A stretch of DNA of 64,000 nt from Macrostomum hystrix (lineage: Eukaryota; Platyhelminthes; Macrostomidae): assembly GCA_950097015.1 (NCBI GenBank), contig CATNEN010000010.1, forward strand, positions 3,178,501 through 3,242,500, in the 5' to 3' direction. Positions 33,150-44,266 of this stretch are shown here, one piece after another (positions within the stretch are counted from its first letter, which is position 1; every line of letters starts with the position of its first letter). The translations under genes were made by a program, and so were the position numbers. The notes beneath the pieces were generated by a model. That model was given only the letters and a program-made list of their open reading frames with translations. It ran no database searches and was not told the origin of the DNA.

Positions 33150-35942
33150 ATGTCGTTCAACTTTTCAACCGGCTGCGACAGCGACGATGAGCGAATTGCG
33201 GCCGCGCTGGACGAGTTTGAGAGAGTTGCCCAAGATAGTAACTCCGCCGGGCCGGTAGCGTCATCAACTCGCCAGCCACCATCACAGCGAAAAAGAAAGA
33301 GCGCTCCCTCTCAACGTCGGATTGTCAATGCAGCAGCCGCAGAATCTACGCCAGGCCCAAAGCGTATATATACTTTCACCCCAGTGCAGACAGCAGCGGT
33401 GGCTAACATCAGCAGCGACGCCGACGACTTCAGCCTGCTGCCATTGAGCGGTGTCATGCGCCTAAACACTGGAGAGCAGCAGCCTGCCAGTGACCAGATG
33501 TCCACAGGCAATCAGCAGCCACCGCCTGCCAGTATATCGGCCGTCTACGCGCCCATCTCCCACGCGATGGCAGCCTCAGCCTCGACTGCGCCAAAAGGGA
33601 GCATGCTGGCTTGGCTCGGAGATCAGCACCGGAGTGCCAAGAAGGCCACCAGCAGATGGTCATCGCCGGCAGCGATCAGGCACGTCAGGCGACATGCTCC
33701 TGCCAACTGCGGCGATGGCGACGGGGCGGCGTCTGATGCGCCCGACATGTCCACGGCAGCCCTACAGCCTCGCAGCCCCGTCGTCATCGAGATTGAGGAC
33801 GTCGACGACGAGCGCGCCGATAACGGCAGGCCGACAGCGGCAACTCGCACAAAGGCGGAGCCATCGGAGCCTAACGAGCAGGAGGCGGCGATGGATAGCG
33901 ACGACCGCGATGCTCTGCAGGCACTGCTGGACTACGAGGCGTCCACCGTTGCGCTGTCAGTCGCTGCAGATCCCCCACCGTCGGGCGCTGATGCGGAAAT
34001 GGAGGAGGCCGCCAGCACGGTGCCGAAACCGCCTCAAGTCGCGGCCGACCAACAACAGCAGCCAGGGAGGCGGAGATTCCGTTTCCAGCGGCTCGAAACG
34101 ACTGCTCCCGCTGTTGCTGCTGCTGCCGACTGCTCCATTGTGGGCGCCATGGTGCCAGACTCGCAGCCCGATGGCCGACGATTAGCAGTCGCCAAGACCA
34201 CACCGTCTCAGCGTCCGGAAGATGAGACGACGGCCTACGTGGTGTCGCCTGGCACAGCGGCATTCGCAGCAGCCGTGGTGGCCGCTATGAATGAGGCCAG
34301 CCAGTCCGTCCCTGTCGGCGAGGAGTGGTGGCGCATATTAACACCACAGCCGCTGCAGCAACAAGAGCAGGTGCAGCTCGAGCGTCCTCCCTCGCTGGTG
34401 CCCTTCAGCTACAGTCCGCCGGCGTCTGCGGCACAGCTTATTCACTTCCTCCAGCAACAGCAGGGGGACAGCGAGGCGAGCGGGAGCGGGGTCGGCGGCG
34501 CCAGAGGACAACGAGGCGGCCGAGGGGTGCGACGGCTGGGCCAAAATCCGCTGCTTAATGCGGCAGCAGCACAGCAGCAGTTCACTGTGACGCGCTCAGT
34601 CAGCCGGCCGCTCGCAATGACCGGTGCTGCTCCTGCGGAGCGACTGCCCGAGGACAGCGGCATTCTGACCGGGCGCCGCTATTTGCACGTCTTCCACATC
34701 GACAAGGTGCGCTTCGTCGGTGAGTCACTTGCTTTGTTCATAAGCTCTGAATCATATAACCAGCTGCTGGCATCCACTGTTTGCATGCTGCCTACATAAA
34801 CAGGTCGTGCCAAAGTATATCTGGGCGAGGCTCTGGAGGCACACTGTGTCGAGCTCGTCCTGGCGTCCAGCCCGGGCCTCTGCGTCGGCATGGATGAGTT
34901 CTGCGACCGGCGGCTAGTCGCTGACCCGCTCTCCGTCGACGAGATGGAGCAACAGCAGCAGCAGCAGCAGCACAGCGAGTATCGGCCACACCGCACTCTG
35001 TCCGGCTTCGTGCGCCTGGAGACCAACGCGGCCGGCTGGCATTTGTACGAGCTGCTGTTCAGCCTGCTGCCTAGCCGAGACGAGGGACGCTGCTTTGTGG
35101 TGCCCGACCGGACCACCCTGACGCTGTGCGGCGTCCGCTCGCCAGACAGTGTGCTGCGGAGCCTGACGCAGCACGACGGCTACCCGCTGCTGATCGGGAT
35201 CGGCGCCACGCAGTGCAGCATGCTGGTGCAAGCGACTCGGTGGGCGCTGTCCTACCCGCTGACTGCCAACCTGCCCGACCAGACTGACGGCTTCTTGTTG
35301 GCCCACCAGCAGATGCGCGCCACGTTGCTGGGGGTCTTTAGAGACGTGCAGCGCCAGCGCCGGATTCGCAGGGAGCAGCTCGCCGGCTGTTCCGCATGTT
35401 CCACCGAGGCTGCCGACATTAGGAACCTGTGCCCGCTCCGAGAGGCCGTCTGCACAGCCCTTCGCCACCAGTCGGGCGTTGTGTACCTTTACGGGCCGTC
35501 GGGAGTCGGCAAGACCACCGCCGTCGAGCGCCACCTGGGCCAGGAGCGCGTCTTCTGTCCGGTCATCAAGCGCTTCGGTGGCAATGACTTCATGTTCGAC
35601 GGCCTGGACACCGCGCGCCACTCCGTCATCTTTCTGGACGAGGTGCGGCCGCACATGTTCGAGGGCGGCGACCTGGAGACCACGCTGTTGCGCCTGCTGA
35701 ACGGCAACAGCTTCCTGGTCAATGCGAAGCACCAGGCGCACGTCTACCTGGACTGGGGCCAACGGCTGGTGATCATGGCCGGCCACGCCTCACCTGACGA
35801 CTACCCGGCTGACGTGCAGCGGCGCCTGCGCAACGAGGGCAACACGTGCGTCGAGGTCGACCACGACATCGAGGCCTGCCAGGGGGGGTGCCGCCAGCAG
35901 CCAATGTTCGGAGCCGCCGCCGCCAACGCCCAGGTTGAATGA
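33150..35942 (+). CDS. Rep-like protein with SF3/CRESS-type helicase, unit B
   Basis: Exons 33150-34719 and 34804-35942 (donor GTGAGT, acceptor ACATAAACAG, phase 1), about 902 residues. Residues 1-500 are low-complexity (Ala, Pro, Gln, acidic). Residues about 505-700 resemble in layout a CRESS Rep nuclease: YLHVFHIDKVRF as a motif-I-like strand, HRTLSGFVRLE at the motif II position, CGVRSPDSVLRSLTQHDG at motif III. The second His and the catalytic Tyr are not evident. The helicase has Walker A GPSGVGKT (754-761), Walker B VIFLDEV (about 798-804), LLRLLNGNSFLVNAK, a motif C region MAGHASPDDY where CRESS helicases usually have Asn, and QRRL (862-865) as arginine finger. It ends with a C-x3-C. 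Role inferred: replication initiation or DNA unwinding. The start was chosen at the ATG after an in-frame extension without similarity. Confidence 0.7.
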
Positions 35943-37437
35943 GGCCGCCTTTATATGTCTGTCTGTCTGTCTGTCTATTGCTAAATTATTTCATCCCTGC
36001 GCCCGTATTTTGTCTCCACCACCATCTTAAAGCGGGTTAGCAGATGTGGGCAGGCAGAAATAGCTAGACGGCCAAAATATTACATAACAAAATATTACAT
36101 AACACAAAATATAAGTCCTTATTGGGCTAAATAAGGAATGGCTTTTGGGTTCGGCTGTTTAACAGCACCATATATTATAATCTATACCTGGCACGCAGTT
36201 GCAGAAAACGGGGTAGCAGAAATGTGCGCGGACTATAGCAATTTATAAAGCATTAGATGGGATTAGTTTAATTGAATTAAATAGCGCGCAGTGTTTTCCT
36301 AGTGTTTTTGTTGCTCGTCAGTCTAGATGTGCTAAGAGATGGAGATGGCATTTATTACTTGTTCTCAGGATCGCTTCTCGCTCTTATCTGATTGCTTTTA
36401 TTTTGAGTTCTATTATTTCAGAGTCAATATTTTCATTTAGCATATGTCGCAGGCTGTCGACAATTTCAATTGTCCCCATTTTATTGCCGTTCTACTTTTT
36501 CTGTACCGGCTCCATTAAACTTTTTAATCCCTCACCGCCAACAAATAGTTGTTGTTGTTGTTGCTGTTGCTGCTCTCCAACAAGTTAGATAGATGGGCAG
36601 CTAGAATAATTAACAATGATTGCCTACCTTGTGGAGCGCAGATAAAAATCACTTTAAACGCAGTCGTCGTCGTTGGGGTCGCAGCTGGAGCGGAGCAATC
36701 GGAACAGTGTAGGGGGCAGTCGAAACGAAATAGTAGATCACGAAGGAGCTGATTTGGTTGATTAATAGAGTTGGTATTGAAAATCAAAGTGTAGCTTGGG
36801 AACGATCGAGTCTGTCTTAATCGATTGGCATAGAGAAATCAATCAGTGCGCGAGCTAGCTCTCTTTGACTTGTGTGCTCAAGATGAGCAATACAGTCCTT
36901 CCTGATAAAATTTAGTTTCTATGTGCCTAAGCTTTGTCTATGTCTTGAGTTTATCGCATTCCTTTATTAATAGTAGTCTAAAAATAATTTTACACACACG
37001 CAGTTGTTATGTGCTTATTTGGGCGCTATTTGTGTTATTATAATTTATAATAATTGAGCTATAATAATTTGAGCAAGTATACTAGTATATGGTATGAAAA
37101 GCTGACTGCATGCATTAATGTGTGAATAAAGGACATAAATCAAGAAAAAGCATTCGATCAAGAACTACATGTAGACGGTACGTATGGATTTGAAAAAAAC
37201 TAATTTAAGATGATAATCAACAAGCGCATCTGAAACAACAATCTATTAAAATACATGTAGTAATGATGTGTGCATTAAAATACAATTTGGATGGACGCAA
37301 AAAGCTATACATATAATATAGTAGTACGATTTAATAACGGCAATTAACAGCTGCATATAGTGCTACTCAGTTATTTATAGATTTTATATAAGAAACTAAA
37401 ATTTCAAATTCGCGCTAAATTCTACGAAATTCAATGT
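35943..37437. other. AT-rich convergent intergenic region, unit B
   Basis: Starts with a (GTCT)n run just after the Rep B stop. Half-sites ATGTGCGCGG (about 36222) and AGCGCGCAG (about 36283) echo the inverted-repeat core. No convincing gene; a short ORF near 36524-36787 is driven by simple repeats. Confidence 0.4.
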
Positions 37438-37552
37438 GTACAGTCTGTAGTGCGCGCACATTCCCTAAAAAATATATAAGGCATGTCAGCTCTAATTTTA
37501 GAACGACGATCCTTATATTTTTTAAGTATTGTGCGCGCACTATGAACTGTAC
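37438..37552. promoter_or_regulatory. Inverted repeat IR2 with GTGCGCGCAC core, unit B
   Basis: Ends GTACAGTCTGTAGTGCGCGC and the complement of GCGCGCACTATGAACTGTAC, with the inner arms TCCCTAAAAAATATATAAGG and CCTTATATTTTTTAAGTA. It lies between the convergent Rep B and recombinase genes. Confidence 0.75.
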
Positions 37553-37759
37553 CTAAATCTAAAATTAAATTGCTTACTTGACTACTATAAGTAGAGCAGT
37601 TAGCAGCATTTGTTTAATAATTGTCAGATAAATCTATGGCTAATTAAATAATTCTATCAACAAAAACAATAAAGTATAATATTATCAACGGGAGTAATCA
37701 GTCAATCAATACAATCAATATTCTTAACTATAGCATATAATATCAATTATAATAACATT

Positions 37760-37797
37760 AGCGTATAAAGCGCGCACATGTGCGCGCTTTATACGCT
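37760..37797. promoter_or_regulatory. Perfect 38-bp palindrome
   Basis: Each arm is AGCGTATAAAGCGCGCACA with no loop; all 19 pairs match. It contains the same GCGCGCAC motif as IR1-IR3 and lies about 215 bp beyond the stop of the recombinase gene. A perfect palindrome in this position could be a replication-origin or recombination site. Function is inferred. Confidence 0.8.
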
Positions 37798-38012
37798 GCA
37801 GTAACATGCAGTCAAACGAATTCAATTATCCCTCCCTCGAAGGCCTGTGCATGTTTTCTCTGCGTGTTTTCTCTCTGTCCCGGCCCCCTTTATCTGCCCC
37901 ACGGTGTTTTTCACTCACTATTTAAATATTTAAATATATATATACTATATATATTGTATATATAAAATCTTAAATAAAGCAGGCAGACAGACAGGCGGGC
38001 AGGCAGGGCGAA

Positions 38013-40882
38013 TCAATCAAAATTATGCTCCGCCACTGAGTGCAGCCGCCGTCGCTTTCCGGCCACCGGTCTACCGTGCAGGACTGCGTCGGCTCGTTGG
38101 GTGCTCGCCGCCACCTCCCCACTTCCACCAGCCAGGCTGCTGATGAGTCCCTGGGTCGGCGGCCTAACTATTGGTCGCATCTCTGCGTCACCTGATGGCA
38201 CCACAAACCGGCGGACAATATCGCGGCTGCGAATTACTGTGCCCATCTCGGTGGCCATCTGGGCATTGTGCCCATAATTGTACCGGATGACAGCTGCAGA
38301 TGTGCCGTGCGCTCTGGCGAACATATCCAGCTGCTCCGGCTCCATCATGAGCACTACGGCACAGAGGGTGCGACGCCAGTGCGTGGCCACATAGTGCCGA
38401 CCCAGTACTCGCTGCCCGCCTGCGCTGATCATGCGGCTCATTGCCGACTGGCTGTACACACCGCCGAACACATCAATGAAGACGGTCGGCGACTCCGGTT
38501 GCTCGATGCCGCGAGCAGCAAGCGACGGCACGATATATTCGTCGTGCAGGCGCAGCAAGGCCTCGCAGAATAGATCCGGCAGCACCATCCTGGCTGGGTC
38601 GCCGGAGTGTCCGACCTTGTGCGGCACTTCACGCAGCGGCAGGACGAGATGCGAGTGCCCAGCCAGATCGGCAGCGGACGGCCCGCTCTCCCCATCTGCA
38701 CTTTGCGTGTGTTGGCGGAACAGCTGTTTTTGGTCGGCCGACGCGTTTCGCCGAACCGAACGGTCGACCAGGTGTCGCCGACGGATGTAGATCCACGGCA
38801 GGAGTCGCAGGGGCTGCTCAATGCTGCAGTAGAACAGCATCTCCTGCACAATCCTCCGCAGACAAACCATCCGGCGACTGAAGGCACCATCATCTGCTTC
38901 GCCGTTGTCTTTGGTGACATCAGCGATGCCATCAGCGACCACACCTGCTGCCTGCATGCCCCATTCGCCGTCGACTGGCAGCAAAGTCCAGCTGTGCCTT
39001 TGTAGCATGGCAAAAAAACGATCACGGCGGGCGAACACGGCATCGACCTCGTCCACGTTGACGTAGGTGTCCATGAAGGCCACCTGCCGCTCGTTGTGGC
39101 CAAGCTTGTAGACTGCCTGCATAGTATAAATGTGGTTGCGTTTACTTATAGTAGATAGCAGCACGAAACCAAATAGAACTAACTGTCATTAATGCAGCTG
39201 CTGTGCAGCTAGCTCACCTGCTGGATGGCGCGGACGTTGCCGAACTCGCCGCGAGCCTGCTGCACCACGCTGCTAAGGCGGGCGATGAGAGCCTGCTCAG
39301 CCGCCAGCGGGTTGTTGGCCTTCTGCGCCAACTGCATTCTCCAGCAGACGCCACTGCCGACAGAGTCGACGTCCTCAATAGCAGGGCGCTCGCTGTCAGG
39401 CGAGGGTGAGTCGATGCTGCAGAACAGCTCGGCTTCGCGCAAGCCAACGGCGGCCATGATGGCATTGGCGCCTCGCAGGCCCCTCACGCGCAGCCAGCCC
39501 TCCATGCAGCGGCAGATGCTGACAAGCTCCTGGCACTTGCGCGCAGCAGTCGACTGGGCCAGCTGCATGGCATCACCGACTGTTTCAGCGCTGAAGCAGT
39601 CCTGCACCCTGTCCGGCTGAAGCAGCAGGTCTGCAAGCGATATGCCCGCTCGCTGCCAGGTGCGTAGAAGCGTCGAGCTCACGGACCTGCTGATGTCGCG
39701 CCAACGCTGCTGGTGGCACAAGTTGGCCGCAATCCTGGCCCGCGATGGGTCCCTCCACCATAGCTCCCGCAGGCGTTCCACCGTTGCGGAGATGCTGGGC
39801 CGGTCACCCAACGGCTGCAGCAGCTCTGGTGGCACGGGCTTCGCAGGTGGCGACGTGCGAAAGTGTCGACAGCGCGGACCGCGACGCTGTTGCTGCTGCT
39901 TCTGATCGGCTGTCGACGCTTCCTGCTGCAGTTCTGCTCCGAAGATGGACAATCGAAGCCGGTCGAATTCGGCATTAGCCAGCCTTCTCTTTGCAGCAGT
40001 CCACTTTGCTGCAGCTGCTCGACGCTGCCTCGGCGGGGTAGCTGCCAGCTTCACTAGCGGCCTCTGTGCAGCTGACAGCACAGCCGATGACGTGCTGGGA
40101 CGACAAAGTGCTGCCTTGGTGGCCTGCACCGCCAACTGCAGACAGGCAGCCGAAGAGGAAGACTCTGCTGCCACCGTCTGGACCGTCGGCAGCGTCCGCA
40201 TTCTGATGCTGGTTCCGGGCAGCAAGCCGACATCGTCATCTCCATCATCGTCATCGTCAGCGACTACGGGGGCCTCCTGTGAGGACATCAGCAGCAGCGG
40301 CGCAGTCGGGTCAAATAGGCGTCGCCGGACGGCTGGACGGCTGGCTGACAACAGCCGAGCACTGGCCGCTGACTGTCGACCGTCAACGGACGGCGCGGCG
40401 ATGCTGTAGAGCTCGGCCAACAGAGACCCAGCCTCGTATTCAGCTGGTTCTGCCTCTGAAGGCTGCTGCGGAGGCGGTGGTGGCATCTGCTGCGGAGGCG
40501 GTGGTGGCATCTGCTGCGGAGGCTGTGGCTGCTGGTGTTCCACAGCAACGGTAGCGACAATAGCTGGCACTGCTGGACACCTGTGCTGCCTTGCTGTCCT
40601 ACGCAGCACCTTGCCGCAGGCTGGGCACGCGTGTACATGCTCAGTGTTGGCTGAGCTGCGCGTGTGGGTGCTGCACGTCAGGCAGAGCCAGACCATCTGG
40701 GCACGCTGCTTGGCTGACGCCGCTGCCCAAGATGCCTCGGACGGCCGCACCTTGACTGGGGCATCCTCGAGTCGGAATTGGCGCACAGCCTCCTCCGCGT
40801 GCCTCCTCAGGAAGTGGCGTTTCGGGTGCGTCTGCGGTCTGCCGTCGCCACAGAAGATGCAGCACGACTCGTTGTCTGTCAT
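38013..40882 (-). CDS. Zinc-finger tyrosine recombinase-like protein, unit B
   Basis: Exons 40882-39218 and 39116-38013 (GTGAGC donor, GCAG acceptor, phase 0), about 922 residues. The start is set at MTDNES because the unit C homologue begins at the same point. N-terminal C2H2-type fingers: C8/C11/H23/H28, then CPACGKVLRRTARQHRC. A long Pro/Gln/Ser-rich linker follows. The C-terminal third looks like a tyrosine recombinase of the type seen in zinc-finger recombinases of invertebrates: PHKVGHSGDPARMVL (K about 722), a conserved serine region (FGGVYSQSAMSRMI), HWRR as the H-x2-R motif (H about 801, R about 804) and RYNYGHN carrying the candidate nucleophile (Y834 or Y836). The first catalytic Arg is not located with confidence. 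Role inferred: integration or excision of the unit. It is convergent with Rep B. Confidence 0.7.
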
Positions 40883-40959
40883 AGCTATTGTTATTACAAA
40901 TTGATGCAGTGCCATATAGGTGTATGAACTGAATTCAGTATGCATGCAACACATGCTAT

Positions 40960-41064
40960 ATACAGTCCGTTGTGCGTGCATCTAAATAAATATATATATG
41001 CCCCTTTATCCCATTATGGAATACACTATTTTAAGTGTTGTGCGCGCACATTGTCCCGTACTGT
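40960..41064. promoter_or_regulatory. Inverted repeat IR3 with GTGCGCGCAC core, unit B
   Basis: Left arm ATACAGTCCGTTGTGCGTGC, right arm the complement of TGTGCGCGCACATTGTCCCG. More diverged than IR1 and IR2. Its left end is only about 78 bp upstream of the recombinase start codon, the expected place for a promoter or operator. Confidence 0.6.
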
Positions 41065-42140
41065 TGTCATCGCTGCTGCATTTATATTCGATTGAGTGCT
41101 GCGTTGAGCACATAAATCACTTATTTTTCTGTTGTCCCTAACAACAACAACAACAACAACAACATCCCGGCTGTAAAAATTATAAGCCTCTGAATCATTT
41201 ATAAATTTTAAAAACAAAATTTTTCATTTGCAATGTAGTACAATCAGCTCAGACATTCGATTTTCCAGTGAACAGCACACCCACCCCCTCCAACTCGATC
41301 TTCCTCCCTCAAAAGCAGTGCCGAGCCAGCCAGACAGACCTGCAGATGGAAAGAGAGACGACTTCGATCGTCTTCAGTCTATGGCCACAGGGGTGACATT
41401 ATCGATTGGTTAAAGCAGACACACTGCTTCTCTTTTTCAAGGCAGAGCAGTGGCCTTCCACACCCTTTTACCATAGACTATGAATTTAGAGACAGGGCCG
41501 CCCCCTTTCGCTTTCGAAGGTTTAAAGAAAGGGTGGCAAGCAAAGTAGCAGTCTTTTAGTTTTAGCCCGGCCCAACTGCTCGATCGAACTGCAGCTTACA
41601 GTCAAATATAATTCAGAGATTCATCCACAATTCGAATCAACAGTCTGCCTTCTATTTGCTTGGACTATATTAAAACAGGCTACAGATATAATATCGACAG
41701 AGAGCCACAGGATCTATTATTATGTCAACAGCAAGCATTAGGATCTAATATATTTCTAGGCAGCTCAGAACTGCATAACACTTACAGAGATTACTAATAT
41801 ATTATAATTATAGAGAACTGCATGCGCTATTATCTATTAGATTAACAGACCGATTGTTATATGTATACAAATACTAATTGAAGGGCCTATTATATATACA
41901 AAGACTAATCTGAGGGCCTATTATATTAACACAGCTTGTAATGCATATTTATGAACAGATACTTATATGGCCTATTTAAAATACATAGCCTTTTTCTTAT
42001 TTGCAGCGCAACAGACAGCATCAGCAGAAGCATCAGCAGAAGCAACCGACAGCATCAGCAGAAGCATCAGCAGTAGCAGCAGTAGCAGCTCAGTAGCAGC
42101 TCAACAGCTCTAGCAGCATCAGTACCAGCAGCCAGCCCCA
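41065..42140. other. AT-rich spacer between units B and C
   Basis: Contains a (CAA)n run at about 41140 and no supportable gene. A splice-acceptor-like TTCTTATTTGCAG ends near 42006, followed by CAG-rich sequence. Confidence 0.4.
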
Positions 42141-42164
42141 TCTGCCCGTGCCCACTTCGAGGTG

Positions 42165-42625
42165 CAGCAGAAGCAGCAGTACCAGCAGCCAACCCCGTCC
42201 GCCTGTGCCCACTTCGAGGTGAGATAAAAATTAAATTGTACAGCTGGATAGCATTAGTTAGCCTCAGCAACTATATTCGAGTAGACTTTAGCGTCGAAAT
42301 TATATTCTAATTGCTTTTTTCCATGCTCATCCTCAGCTCAGTGCAGCTAAACCGGCCGGCACCAGCCAGCAGCATCAGTAGCCGAAGCCAGCCCCGTCCG
42401 CCTGTGCCCATTTGCCAAGCAGCAGCAGTAGCAGCAATAGCAGCAGTAGCAGCAGTTGCAGCACAAGCAGCAGAAGCAGCAGTACCAGCAGCCAGCCCCC
42501 GTCCGCCTGTGCCCACTTCGAGGTGAGATAAATATTCAATTGTACAGCTGGATAGCATTAGTTAGCCTCTGCGAAATATAATCGAGTAGACTTTAGCATA
42601 GAAATTATATTCTAATTGCCTTTCC
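42165..42625 (+). repeat. Duplicated exon-like cassette
   Basis: A cassette of CAGCAG(T)ACCAGCAGCCAGC, CCGTCCGCCTGTGCCCACTT, then CGAGGTGAGATAAA (a good splice donor), about 85 bp of AT-rich sequence with TGTACAGCTGGATAGCATTA and ATTCTAATTGC occurs twice (about 42165-42310 and 42470-42622). This looks like an exon with its following intron duplicated in tandem. Whether any transcript uses it is unknown. Confidence 0.6.
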
Positions 42626-43169
42626 GTGTTTTTTGCTTGTCGTCGCTGCCGCCGCCAGTCAAAGTTAAATCAAATTATTGAATGTCATAAGACATAGAGT
42701 CTGTGTCAATCAGTGTCAATCAGTCAGTCAATCGATCTCGAACGAAACAATACATTCAGTATACTGTACACTGCTGCTGCTCTAATGCAATATCAATAAC
42801 GAGAGAAAAAGAGTGCTTGCGAGCAAAGCCATAGAGGAAGCGTGGTCTTCCCAGTTCTAAAAATAGCTGCAGAGCTAGCGCGTGAATTTAAATACGCGTG
42901 AATTTAAATACACTGTTTACGTTGCTATAAACGAGAGAAGATGAAAGTGATTTTAGGAAGGCCTTAATGTTCATTTTTTGTCTTAATCTGACTTCCGAAT
43001 AAATAAATCTAAATAGTAAGCTAAATGGAGCAGAACTGAACTGCTGCGCACTGAAATATAAGCGCTATACGAAAATTGCTATTTGCGTTTCAATGAGGCC
43101 CAAATGGCTCTCCGAAAAGACCGAATAATGAGTCGAAAAAAGCTGGGCAAAAATCTGAAAATTAGGAAA

Positions 43170-43360
43170 GTATAGTGACATATTTTTGCGAAAGAACATG
43201 TTCTAAAACAAATACAAACTGCTGTATTTATGCGAAATTGCATTGAGCATTAAAATAATATGAACGTTTACAAACAAAAAAATACAAACAATAATGCTTA
43301 CGTTTGTGCTTATGATTGTTGGTGATGGTATTTTCACGAAAAGATTAGTGTATTTTCAAT
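43170..43360. repeat. Degenerate TTTTCGCGAAA-type repeats, unit C left side
   Basis: Decayed copies of the palindrome unit, such as ATATTTTTGCGAAAG near 43180 and GGTATTTTCACGAAAAG near 43326. They are the mutated counterpart of the unit A array and lie next to the acidic repeat gene. Confidence 0.5.
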
Positions 43361-43471
43361 CACTAACAAAACAACACCAATATGTATATCAAATCGTTAT
43401 GATAATCAGAGGCTTTATTTATAAAATAACTGTAATGAATCATAGTTTCTGCATTATTTTATAATATAATT

Positions 43472-44032
43472 TCAAACGTATGCCTCCGCCTCTTCAGCTG
43501 CGGCATACAATAGGCAGTCGTCAGCTGGGTCAAATAAACAGCTACTGGCTGCCATCGCTGCCGCTGCTGCTGACGCCTCCGCCTCTTCAGCTGCGGCATA
43601 CAAAAGCTCGTCATCAGCTGGGTCAAACAAGCAGCTACTGGCTGCCATCGCTGCCGCTGCTGCTGACGCCTCCGCCTCTTCAGCTGCTGCATACAAAAGC
43701 TCGTCATCAGCTGGGTCAAATAAACAGCTACTGGCTGCCATCGCTGCCGCTGCTGCTGACGCCTCCGCCTCTTCAGCTGCTGCATACAAAAGCTCGTCAT
43801 CAGCTGGGTCAAAGCAATTGGCTGCCATCGCCGCTTCGACCTCTTCAGCTACGGCGTATAACAAATGGTCGTCTGCCAGGCCGAATACAAAACTGTATGT
43901 TGAATTGTATGTTTCATCATACCCGTAGTCATCATAGCCTGGCTATTCATTCAGCTCAACGTCATCGTCGTGACAGTTGGATTTTTCCGCATCGTTTAGA
44001 GTTGGCCCTGATGATGATGTTGATGTAGGCAT
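43472..44032 (-). pseudogene. Acidic repeat protein (DPADDELLYA repeats) with an internal stop
   Basis: Starts at ATG 44032 and runs in one frame to the TGA at 43472, interrupted by a single TAG at 43945-43943. After that stop the frame continues for about 156 residues with four repeats of 93 bp (31 residues) of the type FDPADDELLYAAAEEAEA followed by an Ala-rich stretch. The 93-bp period is a multiple of three, so repeat expansion kept the frame. Traces of the same repeat next to the arrays of units A and D show it belongs to the element family. It is either a recently broken gene or a case of readthrough. Function unknown. Confidence 0.6.
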
Positions 44033-44266
44033 GGCGAGACAATGGGGGCAGTATTTAAAATGTTGAACTTGTTTTATTTACTTCATTAATTGTCCAAAGT
44101 TTCAACTGCATTGATTACATATTCCCAATCACATAAGATTATCAGCAATCTTGTTACCATAGACTAGAAATAGGGTTTTTAGTTGGTTACTTTACTAAGG
44201 TAAGTGGCGTAACTTATTTACACATTTTAGATTCTTAATTATTGTTTCAAATAAAAAAACTACAAC

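Noticed and set aside
34914-35786. 290-codon minus-strand ORF over Rep B exon 2
   Set aside because: Shadow of the GC-rich Rep exon; the plus strand carries Walker A/B and other motifs.
36403-36787. Short ORFs with poly-Cys or poly-Asn
   Set aside because: Products of a TGT/CAA simple repeat.
38607-39005. Plus-strand ORFs across the recombinase gene
   Set aside because: Shadows of the minus-strand coding exons with no motif of their own.
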